A DNA stretch of 64,000 bases from Adiantum capillus-veneris (GCA_014529385.2 CM043945.1:3318312-3382311), one strand, 5' to 3'. Positions 24,299-34,329 are shown, counted from the stretch's first letter. A program made the numbers and translations. The notes: a model not told the origin generated them from the letters alone.

Positions 24299-27200
24299 GA
24301 AATGTTATATTAACGTCTTCAAAAGGCCAAAATTACATATGAGACCAATCTGTTACAAAACGGTGAATCTAATACCATGTCTAGGTACAAAAGAACTAGA
24401 ACAAAGATACTACTACTAGAATCCATCCTCATCTGCACTCTGGATGTAGAGAGAGTATGGCTTGAATCCTCTGTTGTAGTCTCCGTCGATGCTGTGTAGC
24501 CCCTCTCCTCAATCATGCCCATCCGGATCTCAGTAGCTCCAGTGCTCGGTCGATGAGAGTGCCGGTAGTGGTCGAATGAGTGTGGGCCGATTTCTGCAGT
24601 GATGGCTGCTCCTTTGACTGTCCCATAGCTAGTGAAAAGAAATCTGTAATCTGTCTGTAGGATTGTCTCTCTCTATCTCTCCCCAGTAGTAAAGTGTCTA
24701 TATATCTGTGTAACTCAAGTAGATATAGCCCAAGACACCTCTAATCCTCATAACTCATGACCCTAGAGAAAGGACCGAAACCCTCTCTGAATAAACAGTG
24801 GAAACGGTCCCGTATCTCATAGTACACTGCTACTAGACCATCATGATCATATGCCTTGCTGGTCCTCATCCTATCAATGGCTCTCTTTACCATCTCAATA
24901 GTAAAGAAGGTGCTGGTAGGTGGGCATGGCTCTGTAGGATCTGGAAGGGGGTCCTGTCCAGGAACCGTATATAACAATGAGGCATATTGGCCCCACACAT
25001 CAAGAGAAGTAATAACTGGGGGAGGGGAGTGCTCATGAAAGAATCGCCATGCCTCTCCTAAGTCTCTACTCAAGAACAGCTGATACAAGTCTCGCTCCAT
25101 CTGGGCCAAGTAAGCTCGTTTCTTCCGTCGCACAAGTTGTTGGGAAGCAATCCGAGATTGTCTGTAAGTGATGACTCCTAAAAGAAGATCCCACTGAAGT
25201 TGGGCTCTCATCTCTCTGCACTTCTCATCATACCAACTATTATGGGACATGCTCCCGGAATATCGCCTTCGACCGAGCTGAGTGTGTGGGTATGCCTCTG
25301 ATGCAACACCATGCAGTGTCTCAGTCAGTAAAGTGGTGCACTTCTCCACTGAGAGGCCGGGACCAGTTGTGCATAGACGGCTATAGATCTCCTTTGTATA
25401 AACCAAGTCACCCTCTGGTGTAAATGTATAACGGGTATGTGACCTGTCTCCTGATGTTTGGGCTGTACTATACCGAAATGAAACAGACAATGTCAAAAGT
25501 GCATGATCCACTGCTACACCGACTGGTCTAGCTCCCATGTGACCTACCTCCTGATGTTTGGGTTGTACTATACCAAAATGAAACACACAATGTCAAAAGT
25601 GCATGATCCACTGCTACACCGACTAGTCTGGCTCCCACTATAAAATCCTGAATACAAGGAATAAAGCTGGATTGTGCCATAACATAGTCCACTGTATTGG
25701 CCCCGTGACTGTGTGAAAAGCATATGAAACCAGTTGCTCCAAGAAATCGTTGTAAGCCATTAAGTATTGCTGACCCATGTGTAGTCGTCATCTCCGTGAG
25801 GTATCTCCCATCCTCCATCTGCTCTTTGTCATGTGAGTATCTGTCAAGCTCCAACTCACCCACATCCAGCTCTTTAAGCATCTCATCTGTAGTGTCATAG
25901 AAGACTGTATGAGAGTTGCCCGTTCGGGTATTGAAGTCCCCTAGGAGGATGATATCACCATCCCTAGAAAACTCTCATACATCATAATTTAGTATAGAGA
26001 AAGGCAACTGTCCTCTGGATGTAGCATATACTCATGTACTGGGGGGAAGTAAGTTGTAACATATGGCAATGTATAGAAATCGGCCTGTGTTAGCTCTCAG
26101 TCTCACCCACATGTATCTAGCATGATCATCTCTCCGTACAATATGTAGTAGTGGCTGTAACTCCTCCCTAAATAGCATTGCTACTCCTCCTGAACCTCTA
26201 CTCCCATGCTCAGATCTCGCGACTGTCCTGTGGGCTGTCTCCCATCTGTATCCCACCACATATGGCATAAGCTATCCAAAGGCCTGATGAGTCTCTGAGA
26301 AGAAAACAATGTCCCTGTCTCTGAAACTGTCATCAAAGGCACCAACGTCCAATCTCATAGATCCATTACAATTCCAAGTAGCCATCTTCAATGTGGTCCC
26401 ATAGGTCTCACACAGTTATGTAGAGTGCCGCTCTACAATCACCATCCGACCATCTCTGTAAAAGGCCATCTTTCCCTTCTCCCTTGCCGCCGTAATCTCT
26501 CGCATTACCTCTCTCATATGCGCAAGTTTTGAGAGAGTGAAATCATCACCGAGGAAAATACTTGTCTTCTTGAGAGTAGGCCTCTTTCTCAAGAATTCCT
26601 TCTTCTCTTCCAAGGAGGGGAAGTGTAGTATGAGAGCTCTCCCTTTTGAGGATTCTCCCGGGCCATCACTCTTCTTGTCCACTCTCCATGCCTTTGTCTG
26701 TGAAGGCTTGTCCACCCCCATCATGGATGTGAGGCTTGTGACCTCTTTTTCCACATTGTTTATGTCCTTGAGGCCAGTTACCCTCACATGTAGAGCCCGC
26801 ATCCTCCTCCTTTGTTCCTCTTCTAGGGTCATGTTAAGAAGAGTGGATGTACAAGGAGCTTCCTTACCTTTCCCTTTCTTGGCGGCCTCAATCCATTTTT
26901 CGACCTCCTCTACTTTCTTTTGTGTTACGGAGATGACTGCGCCGCGCGGCCCATGACTTCTTCTCCTCACCTTCTTTGATAACCCGTATTTCTTCTCTCA
27001 TGGTATTCAATTCTTCCATCATGGATGGCTAGATTTCGCCTTCTTCAAGCCGCCCACTTTTTGCTTGTAAATTTCAGATGATGGAATCTTGGATGACCAC
27101 TTTCTCCTCAAGCAAAGCGATCCTCCTACACACATGTCATCTCTTTCTTCGGTCCATCTTTAAAGAATAGTACTCCTCTCCTTCCTCCACTCTGCCACTT

Positions 27201-27700
27201 CGTTTCTCCATTCTCTCATTTCCTTCTCTATTGCCGACATCCTCTTCCCTGTCCGCATGAAAGAGGCTTTGTGGACGGCCAACAAAGGATGCGTCTGCTT
27301 ACACGTGAGGGAAGCCGTTGGCACTTCTCCGATGCTTCTCATGAGTGAGTGAGAGAGAAGAAGAAAAAGAAGAAGAGAGAGAGAGAGAGAGAGACTATAA
27401 AACAGCAAAAAAAATCAAGAAACTTTAAAAAACAGCAAGAAACGCTTGTGAAACCTTAAAAAACAGCAAAACACAGATTTGAAACCCTAAAAACAGTGGC
27501 AAAACCCTAAAAAACAGCAAGAAACGGTGACAAAACCCTAAGAAACAGCAAAAAATAGTGATGAAACTCTAAAAAACGTCAAAAAAACAGCTTTGAATCC
27601 CTACAAATAGTGACAAAACCCTAAAAAAACCAAAAAGAAATTTCAAAACCCTAAAAACAGCAAAGAAGAAGTGACGAAACCCTCAAAACAGTGAGAGACC

Positions 27701-27745
<45 letters not shown>

Positions 27746-27889
27746 TCCTGAACCAATCAACCTTGGCAATGAAAAACTGAACTAAATAACTCTAAGAGAG
27801 AGAGAGAGAGAGAGAGAGGGTCTTGTTCTCTAACCTGTGGATGCAACCAAGTGTGCAACGTTCAAACATCCCTATCAAGAACATGATTG

Positions 27890-27931
<42 letters not shown>

Positions 27932-30900
27932 CTTGTTCTCTAACCTGTGGATGCAACCAAGTGTGCAACGTTCAAACATCCCTATCAAGAACATGATTGC
28001 ACCAACTACCCGAGGCAAGCTAGGAAATATGTTCTCTGCATATGAATTAAGTCCCATACTTTCCCTGGTTTAATTTGTTGCTAGTTTCCAGTTACACCTC
28101 TTTATGAAAGTTAAATGTGGTTTTGATAACATAGCGAGTGTGAGGATACTTTCTTAAAACTGCGCCACAACCAAGGAATTAAACCGTTGGATAACCATAA
28201 ATCTATGTAAAAAGATCCAACACAAAAAGAGAACTTCATACTTAAAAGTCTTGTGAGCAGAGCAACCAAAAAAAGGATGGAAGAACCTTCCCCACCCTTC
28301 CAATTACGCGCGTGCACACACAACCCTCTCTATCCCTCTTCCCCATCGTTGATGCAGCCAACTCTCTTGCCACTCATGCACACCTGTCACTCTCTCCCTT
28401 CTCTTATGCCATCTCTGTGAATTGGCTATGGAGTACCAAAATTCCTCCACCTAAAATGTTATACACGTTCTTGAAAAGTACTCTCGACAACCAAAAGGCC
28501 ATCTAAAAAGCATCTTGTGGTCCATGGAATAAATTGGCAAGTATTAGCAACAATAAAACCTCCATAAGGTCAAACTGCTATGTAAAACATAGACTCTGCC
28601 AAGAAAAATAGCGGCACGCTTAGCCCGCTAAATTGAGCTTGGAGCAGCTCAAGTTTAGAACCAAATCTCTTGTCAGAACCATTTTTTTTATGGAAATTTG
28701 AAAAAGATAGATAGTAGGCCTGTTTGTAGAGAAATCAGCTTTGCGTTGATGAATCTTTTTTTGAACAATCCTCTGGGGTCCTGAGGGGGGTTGTTAAGTC
28801 CAAAGTTCGAGGCATAAAGGAGTTCTTTTCTTATCTTTCTGAGCAACTAGTGATTTAACAATTGATTTCTCTTGCTCAAGTGATTAAAAGTGAATGCGGT
28901 TTGTGGTATAGAAGTTTGAAACTCTGAATGTTCAATCGTGTCCAATTGAATTGTATCGAATCACTCTATGTCCAATGATTTTCCAAGAACTTTCGTATCG
29001 GCTTTAAAGTTTCGATCATATCTTAAACGACAACATTAGCATTAATACATTCATAACTGCATTCTCAAACTGCATCTTTTCTCACAAGATTAGCACTACT
29101 ACATTCATAAGTTATAGCAAATAAATGAGGGTCACGAGGTTTTCTAACTGCTTCAAGCCACCAAAAACCTTGTGAAAGCATGGAAGTTAATCTAACCCTT
29201 GTACTTGTTAAAGTGGTGTAGCCAGTTGGCTGGCTTCGCTTACAGGTGTGAATGTGAATATATATTGCATATATGTATATGTGAATGTCTGTATGCAAAA
29301 GGACTTAGTTTGTTGTTCCTATACAGGTGCATGTGCGCACATGCACCTTGAAGACGCTGAAGCTTCCTCCGTACAGAGTTCTACATGGAGTAGCGCTCTG
29401 CTCTTGAGGCTAAGCCAATACTACTATGTGAGCAGTGCATTACAGTTTTATGTTTCAAGTCTGAGCTCATGATGGAAACAAGCTCCTTTGTAAAACAAGA
29501 AGGTTTGCACAATAATGTATTCTCTTACTGAGAATCTCATTTAGGAATCTCCACACACACACTTTTTTTTTTTTTGGTAACACATACACAAGCACGCACG
29601 GACACACAGGCGCGCGCACACGCACGTAAACAAAGAGGGGTGTGTAAAAGCGTACGCTGATGAGGGAGCCAGCGCGCGAAAATGTGTCCATTGGCCGATT
29701 GGGTGGATGTGGTTGCATACTCTGATCAAAAGGGCCAAGCAAGGGGCTTACCAGTGCAGGCGAGTGGGCAGAGGCCTCATTACGGAAGGGGGAGAGGCGG
29801 CGATGGTGGTGGGAGGGTGTTTCCTGAAGCTGGCTGGTAATATTTGTTGGCAGAGATTGAAGAAAAGCAGGAGGAAGCATCAGTCCCTGCCCCTGCCCTT
29901 GCTCCTCTGCCGCTGCTGCCAACTGCAGGGCAGCTTTCACCTGCCATGCCCTCACCCTTGCCTGTAGCCTCACCAAAGCCTGCATGCATTGCAGAGATAT
30001 CCTGGCTTGCCTCCTCACCAGATGCCCCCTGACCACCGCTTGTAGCTTCACCAGTCCCTTCGGCGCTCGCAGCGCTTGCCTTGCCGGCAATTAAGTTGTC
30101 TTTTTTAGCATTCCGGTTGATTGAATTTTTTGATGCATAATACACGTAAACAGACTAAGCAACCTTGAAAAGGTTGACCATGCACATTGTGTAAGGGGCA
30201 GATGTGATGTTTTCTTCTCAACAGACTCTACATTCTGAGTCAAATTCTTACCAGGGACTTCTGGTGCTTTGGTGACTACAAGGACCACAGACTGAGCTAA
30301 GTATAATATTTCACAGCCCCTAACTAGCAAGCTTCACAAGAATCTGTGTGTATGTAGCTACTTCTCCTGTGTGATGCCATTGGTCTTCAAAATGCAAGCA
30401 TAATTGATCACATTTGAGAGTGGATCTTACCTTGCATCTGCTTAAAAGCATCCCTATTAGCGTTTAATGTGATGCACAACCCTTCCATATGCAGTGTTTG
30501 CATCTAGAGAGAAAAATCCTCGCTATGCACCCACGCACCAGAAGCATCGAGTTATATTTCACAGCCTATATCTTGCAGATGAAGCAGACCATGGGAATAC
30601 AAACTCGCCAAGCAGCTTGTCACTTGTCAAGGTCTTGTGTGCCTCAGCAGTCACATAGCAATTAGAAAAGACATAAATGGATTATGGCACTAATACAATC
30701 TCAAGTAATTTGCTACTGTCAACGTGTACTCTACACCCCTGCAACAAAAAGCATAGTAACCCCTGTCGCTTTAATGGGAATAAGGAAAAAACACTCAGTA
30801 CTGATTTCTTCAATTGTAAGATCTCCATGTTCGAAGTACTCTTCAATTTGACTCTTCATGGACAAAAGGAAATGCATTCAAATAGCCTTTTTTCAAGGAA

Positions 30901-32622
30901 GTTGGGGGTACTAGAGCCGATGACACCAAACTTTGTTTCATGAGCTAGAAAGCATTTGCTTACTGCAATCGGTTTGAAAGCAATACTTTCTAAAGAGTAA
31001 TATATGTAGCACTCTTGCTAGGTGTTCTACATATTAAGTTTCTTACCCATTTTCATACTGCTAACCCTATTAAACCATCCCAATAAGAAGGTTGAAAGAA
31101 CTCTTTTCCTGCCACAGACTCTGCAGATCAAGAGCAAGGTTTTTGTATCTGATGAGGATTCCTGCAGGCAAGACAAATTTAGCAATTGCTCTCCTCTGCT
31201 ATATCCAGTGTACATACATGCTAGCAAAGAAAGACCTTCAAGCTGTCTCTCTTCATAGCAGGCCAATGCAAGGTCAATTTACACCCAAAAAATCCATTCA
31301 CAAATTCTCTAGAAGACTGGTAAAGGGTACCACCATAAGAGAGAATATTATGGTCCGCATTCAAGGTTTTCATTGTTCCTAAGTACATTGTTATACTGTA
31401 AAGTTCAGTTTTTCCCCGTCTTGTGCCTCAATTGTGAGGATTTCAAATCACCAGGCTGTTTGGAGAAGAATCATTGCTGCACTGGTGTTTGCAGAAAAAT
31501 CACTAAATCAAGATACATGGCCTTGATTTTGGAATCTTGCAGGCTGGGCTGCCGCAAAATACTAAAGCTTGACGAACAATGCACGAAAATTAATTTTTTA
31601 ATTCAATGAGATTTGACCTAAGCTAATTAAGCAAGAACATGCTAAGTCCAGTAATCTGTGTCGTTGTTCATTCATTTTAAGCTAGATGGCAGGCAAGAAG
31701 CACAATAGAGTCAAGAGGGATTACCAGGTGTCCTCTATAGGCAGACTGGATAAGAGCTGCTGCTCTTTGAGCTTGTGAGGCAATGAAGAAATCATCGAGG
31801 GAAAAGTCATCAAGAGGAGGACTATATTGGCCATGGGGGGTGGATGAGTAGCCAGTAAGTCTCATCACCTCTGCTGCTGCTTGGGCAGCCACTGCAGCAG
31901 CCTCCGCAGCCGCAGCTGATGCTGCTGCAACTGCCCTAGCATGCCTACTGTTATGGTCTTCTTGTGCTTTTATGTCCCCTTTATGTCTCATCACAGGCCT
32001 TATATTGCTACTTACATTGCCCCTTATACTGTTTACACCTCCTGCTTGCACTAGTTGGGCTCTTGGCGACTGTAGCTTCTTGTTGCTGCTGTTTATTGTG
32101 GTAACACTTCTACTCTGCATCTGCAGGTTGTTTGGGCTTTTCGCCAAGTTATTGTTGCCATTGTTGTTGTTGTTACTGTTTTTGTTACTAGTGTTGCTAA
32201 TGCTATTGCTCATGTTGTTGCTTCTTTGCACCTGTTTTGTCTCTGGTGTTCCGTTGTTCACATTTATCTCATGGGATCTCCTTCCACTGGTTCTTCTTGG
32301 TTGCCCACTGCAAAAGAACATATATAAATTATATGAACTTGGAAATGACAAAGTAAGCTGATAAACAAAGTTGAAAAGACTTCACTCTCTGAACAGGTTT
32401 ACAAGAATGCAAACAAATTGAGGAAAAAAGGCTAACCTCGTCCAGCTCAAATGAAGTATCCAGCATGCCTGGTCCCAATCTTGAAATGAAATTGTCTACA
32501 CTCTGCCTCTGTCCCTGAGATGGCACAGGAGAGGTAGGCACATCAAAACTTTTTACAGGAGATGGCAATCTTAATACATCCTTCATTGCCGTCAACCAAT
32601 TTCCCTTGCTGCCTGTCATCAT
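20489..32622 (-). CDS. IQ67-domain (IQD) calmodulin-binding protein gene, five recognisable exons
   Basis: Minus-strand gene of about 590 codons. Exons: 32622-32437, 32307-31725, 30084-29752, 21988-21863, 21031-20489. The product is basic. It begins with an IQD-type segment ([14 protein letters not shown]), has an alanine-rich helix ending AAEVMRLTG, then the IQ67 domain (IQSAYRGHL / [40 protein letters not shown]) with three IQ-like repeats, then the [10 protein letters not shown]...RQKALSYA helix, then [10 protein letters not shown] His run lies near the C-terminus; no DUF4005-type end was recognised. IQD proteins bind calmodulin and act as scaffolds at microtubules, membranes or the nucleus (family knowledge). 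Introns after exons 2, 3 and 4 are phase 0, and the intron inside IQ67 is at the family-conserved place. Two problems: exon 1 ends in phase 0 but the best exon 2 acceptor implies phase 2, and exon 3 is preceded by CG rather than AG. The start at the ATG pair at 32617-32622 is provisional; an upstream exon is possible. Confidence 0.8.
21268..21276. repeat. 9-bp target site duplication (left copy)
   Basis: ATCCCCCCC precedes the TIR element and recurs at 21597-21605. Confidence 0.8.
21277..21596. mobile_element. 320-bp non-autonomous TIR element, MULE-like MITE
   Basis: GC-rich island in IQD intron 5 (between exons 4 and 5). The ends are inverted repeats of about 43 bp (left CCTCGTTTATAAGTGACACG, continuing GGGTGTCACTCGAGGGATCG; right is the reverse complement with some mismatches), and inner repeats ACCGTTGGATC / GATCCAACGGT extend the inversion. 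A perfect 9-bp duplication ATCCCCCCC flanks it, the length typical of Mutator-like elements. No coding capacity. The left TIR holds its own small palindrome (GTGACACGGGGTGTCAC). Confidence 0.78.
21863..21988 (-). CDS. IQD exon 4 (42 codons)
   Basis: Phase 0 at both ends, acceptor AATGTAG and donor CAG/GTATGG. It encodes [20 protein letters not shown] and then [17 protein letters not shown]. This corresponds to the conserved EEIxxxxxxRxxAAxxRExALxYA helix that follows IQ67 in IQD proteins. It is too short to stand out as an open frame. Confidence 0.82.
22015..22220. repeat. Repeat shared with 24206-24405 (probable LINE 3' tail)
   Basis: From AAACCACTACAGATTAATGA through a GA run and TGTTATATTAACGTCTTCAA to CTAGAACAAAGA, this segment recurs at 24206-24405 with few changes. 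Read on the minus strand it ends in TTTCATTT and a CT run, as expected of a LINE 3' end, so each copy may close one LINE remnant. Confidence 0.65.
22243..22488. repeat. 123-bp tandem duplication
   Basis: 22243-22365 and 22366-22488 are near identical (TCCAGAATATTTAAGCATCA ... TTACATTATG). The first 40 bases of each copy are the reverse complement of 22021-22060, so an inverted pair also exists here. Confidence 0.88.
22638..22779. repeat. Large CT/GA hairpin
   Basis: A CT run of about 40 bases followed by CTCAAGGTGAG is mirrored by CTCACCTTGAG followed by a GA run of about 40 bases. The spacer holds a further small palindrome (CCTTCAGCTTGAAGG). Arms total about 50 bases each. Confidence 0.88.
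23001..24205 (-). mobile_element. LINE remnant B: reverse transcriptase and C-terminal region
   Basis: Minus-strand blocks of a non-LTR reverse transcriptase, right to left: [20 protein letters not shown] and [11 protein letters not shown] (RT motif A, 24150-24010); [44 protein letters not shown] (catalytic YADD, about 23750); then [21 protein letters not shown] with [11 protein letters not shown] (23605-23375); then a C-terminal block with RCETQCWG and [17 protein letters not shown] (23342-23001). Frameshifts and deletions separate the blocks. It lies in IQD intron 4 in the same orientation as the gene. Confidence 0.85.
24206..24405. repeat. Second copy of the 22015-22220 repeat
   Basis: Near-identical to 22015-22220, with a longer GA run (about 24266-24295). 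It abuts the RT remnant at 24205 and probably represents the 3' tail of LINE remnant A. Confidence 0.65.
24741..26268 (-). pseudogene. LINE endonuclease and fused C-terminus (remnant A)
   Basis: 26268-26032 encodes the N-terminal endonuclease part ([19 protein letters not shown]). 25881-25528 carries [20 protein letters not shown] and [10 protein letters not shown], corresponding to the late catalytic motifs of the AP-type endonuclease. 25586-24741 continues with the linker ([20 protein letters not shown]) and then jumps to the C-terminal [20 protein letters not shown], which the LINE at 37870-39757 also has. Stops and frameshifts occur at about 25990-26030 and at the 100-bp duplication. Not functional. 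Confidence 0.8.
25451..25650. repeat. 100-bp tandem duplication inside the LINE endonuclease
   Basis: CTGATGTTTGGGYTGTACTA... recurs with a period of 100 bases (25451 and 25551). As 100 is not a multiple of three it shifts the frame. Confidence 0.85.
26416..26970 (-). pseudogene. LINE ORF1-like protein (remnant A)
   Basis: About 184 codons: a basic coiled-coil-like start ([19 protein letters not shown]), then [20 protein letters not shown] and a fold pattern with [20 protein letters not shown], like the RRM-type domain of plant and animal LINE ORF1 proteins, then [26 protein letters not shown]. The frame is open, but the upstream region (26971-27408) is in other frames and the start is uncertain. 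ORF1 proteins bind LINE RNA. The assignment rests on the pattern and on the endonuclease encoded just downstream. Confidence 0.65.
27411..27700. repeat. Degenerate minisatellite with telomere-like AAACCCTAA motifs
   Basis: About ten copies of an A-rich unit of 20-32 bases, of the form AAACCCTAAAAAACAGCAAG. AAACCCTAA occurs intact at about 27481, 27502, 27533, 27615 and 27645 and with one change elsewhere. It lies just upstream of LINE remnant A on the minus strand, so it may be that element's 5' UTR repeat. Confidence 0.75.
27702..27744. repeat. (GA)n microsatellite
   Basis: About 20 GA units adjoining the telomere-like minisatellite. Confidence 0.92.
27788..28003. repeat. 110-bp tandem duplication including a GA run
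   Basis: GA run plus GGGTCTTGTTCTCTAACCTG...AACATGATTGCACC occurs twice with a period of 110 bases (27818 and 27928). Confidence 0.9.
28080..29466. other. Remaining IQD intron 4 sequence
   Basis: Mixed-composition sequence without recognisable coding blocks, RNA genes or transposon ends. Confidence 0.5.
29752..30084 (-). CDS. IQD exon 3 (IQ67 core)
   Basis: 111 codons, [18 protein letters not shown] through [16 protein letters not shown], with the second and third IQ-like repeats. Donor CTG/GTAAGC at 29751. GC-rich compared with surrounding intron, as expected for coding sequence. Confidence 0.85.
30085..31724 (-). other. IQD intron 2
   Basis: About 1.6 kb, moderately AT-rich, no transposon or gene recognised. 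Its 3' end (TTAATTGCCG before the exon) has no pyrimidine tract and no AG at the position the protein alignment demands. Confidence 0.6.
31725..32307 (-). CDS. IQD exon 2
   Basis: Good acceptor (TTCTTTTGCAG) at 32308 and donor CTG/GTAATC at 31724. Encodes an Arg-rich start, an Asn/Ser-rich low-complexity segment, an Ala-rich helix (31950-31850) and the first half of the IQ67 domain, ending IQSAYRGHL. It is 583 nt long, so its first base must complete a codon begun in exon 1, which conflicts with the phase-0 end of exon 1. Confidence 0.78.
32437..32622 (-). CDS. IQD exon 1
   Basis: Contains [19 protein letters not shown], the conserved N-terminal stretch of IQD proteins. Donor GAG/GTTAGC at 32436. 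The first ATG of a pair (32620-32622) is used as start; a pyrimidine-rich stretch ending ATGACAG at about 32610 could instead be a splice acceptor. Confidence 0.7.
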
Positions 32623-32639
32623 GTTCAAATTCACAAAGA

Positions 32640-33421
32640 GAAAGGTTTCACTCTATCATCAGCAAGGACAGCATGCTTGTAGGTGCATGGATGTGCATAA
32701 AGCCAACATTCAAAGAACCTTCCAACCTTCGTTTGTTTGGCAAGCCACACTACACAACTAGCAAATTAAAATGACCAAATCTCTAAAAGGCTTGAGAGCT
32801 CATGGAGCTCATTTCAATAAGAGAAAAAGACCTCAATAGCTCAAGTGACCTATTTGAGTAGGAGCCACAAGATGTCGAGCCTAGAAGAAGATTTTGCTGC
32901 GTTTAGAGAGCCTGAATAAAAAACGAGGCACATCAGACACACTTTGGACCTATGATCAGCCCGAAAAGCAATGTTTTTAAGAACCACATGGGAGGGGGGG
33001 CTCTACCTGGGAGTTACTCTTGGCATAGACAACATGTTTTGTATGAGGCCCAGTTATGTGAGGTCGCTATAGACTCCGTCACTCTTGGCTTGTCAGGAAG
33101 CTTAATTGAATGTAAGATTGGAAGAGGCACTTTCAGAAAGAGTCTCTCAGCTTCTGCTAGTTCTCTTGAGGGGCACTCACAAGCTTGGTGGCACTTGGGA
33201 GGCAATGCAAGGAGCTTCAAGATACAGAGAAAAGTATGGACTCACCCAAAGAAAAGAGTAGAGTTTGAGATGTCATCCATTAACAGCCAAATCACGGTTA
33301 CCTCCTCCATTCCCATTGACCATCTTCAAGGGCCTCGCATCAACTCACAATTCCTCTTTGGAGCTTGAAAAACATTATGGCAAATATAGCTTATTCGCTT
33401 CACCACGCTGTGCATGTGCAA

Positions 33422-33425
<4 letters not shown>
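32640..33425. other. Region upstream of the IQD gene
   Basis: Should contain the IQD promoter and 5' leader. No clear TATA box or conserved element could be singled out. An open frame at 32952-33368 on the plus strand has no recognisable domain. Confidence 0.4.

Positions 33426-33503
<78 letters not shown>
33426..33503. repeat. Compound (GT)n(GA)n microsatellite
   Basis: About 22 GT units followed by about 17 GA units. Confidence 0.95.
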
Positions 33504-33504
<1 letters not shown>

Positions 33505-33785
33505 ACCTTCTAATGGCATTTGGATGCTTCCAAGAGTTGGATAGGTCTCCAGATAGGAGAGGCATTACATTGGAGCTGCTGCAAGAGACCACAGTCGGCC
33601 CACGAAAATGCAGCTTACCCCAGGATGCCATCCTTGCTCCGAACACCAACAGAGAGACTACTCGATAATGTACGTGCTCAAGTCAACACACTTCGTTGTT
33701 AGAATTGGCCCGTTGGTTTTTTGGCCGTCTCTCTTTAGGTACTGCTAAGGCGCCCTCGGTAACACCCTCATGAGAAAGGGCCTTA

Positions 33786-34188
33786 GGGTAAAGGGGCCAA
33801 TAGCGTGCCGGGTTTCAGTCCAAAAATGCGGCAGGCCCCTTACTTGTACAAGTTTCCTCCAGAAGAAGAACACAAGCTAACGGATGGTGTACTGGTTAGC
33901 CGAGAGTTGGGTGCAATCCTGATCGTCCGATGTCAAAATCGAGCTTTGTTGGACACGATGCACTAAATACACCCCACGGTGTCTCCCTTTCCATGGTCAT
34001 TTTTGTTACACATGGAATTTCGAATTGTGTTGTACCGCTTCTGTGTCGCACCATTCAAGTTGGCCTTACTATCCTAGATAGCCCTTGTGTTGAGCTTTTG
34101 ATCACGCCCTCCCAAGCTGAAAACTGTTATGTACACTGAGTGCAATTCTTCGCCTTCCTTAGGTGGCCCGCTATTGGCCCCTTTACCG
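33786..34188. mobile_element. Possible 403-bp TIR element
   Basis: Ends carry an inverted repeat, GGTAAAGGGGCCAATAGCG near 33787 and its exact reverse complement near 34169-34187, extending with mismatches to about 27 bp. TA flanks both sides. No coding region. The family is not clear, and the TA may be chance rather than a duplication. Confidence 0.45.
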
Positions 34189-34329
34189 TAATGGTCGAAG
34201 CTTGTATCCCTTAGCACTAAGTAACACCCACAGTTAATGCGGGGTGGAGTAATGGGATCAATGGTCTTGGTTGAAGGGCGGAATCTCTAGGCACACTAAA
34301 CACGGCCACGCAAAAAGCTAGGCGTTGTA

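Larger units (their letters stand above)
24260..27408 (-). mobile_element. LINE remnant A: ORF1, endonuclease, RT deleted
   Basis: Minus-strand LINE with an ORF1-like protein (26970-26416), an apurinic-type endonuclease region (about 26400-25480), the linker to RT (25480-24860) and the extreme C-terminal region (24855-24741), then a 3' tail near 24260-24405. Between [16 protein letters not shown], which normally leads into RT, and [17 protein letters not shown], which belongs to the C-terminus, the whole RT domain is missing. A 100-bp tandem duplication (25451-25650) changes the reading frame. Confidence 0.8.
21989..29751 (-). other. IQD intron 4, filled with transposons and microsatellites
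   Basis: About 7.8 kb between exon 3 (donor GTAAGC) and exon 4 (acceptor TTTCAATGTAG). It contains the LINE remnants at 23001-24205 and 24260-27408, the hairpin at 22638-22779, duplications at 22015-22488 and 27788-28003, and the minisatellite at 27411-27700. Both splice sites look normal, so it can in principle be removed as one intron. Confidence 0.72.

Noticed and set aside
29780-30145. Overlapping 121-codon minus-strand frame (Ala/Gly-rich) and plus-strand frames over IQD exon 3
   Set aside because: They are shadows of the GC-rich IQ67 exon; only the frame with the IQ motifs matches a family.
31972-32361. 129-codon plus-strand frame rich in Leu
   Set aside because: Antisense of the Asn/Ala-rich IQD exon 2; the hydrophobic run is a composition artefact and not a membrane protein.
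32952-33368. 138-codon plus-strand frame upstream of the IQD gene
   Set aside because: No domain, no codon signature, and no splice or promoter context that supports a gene.
33895-33960. tRNA gene-like patch (GGTGTACTGGTTAGCC...)
   Set aside because: Box A-like start but no convincing box B or acceptor stem; not enough for a tRNA or a confident SINE call.
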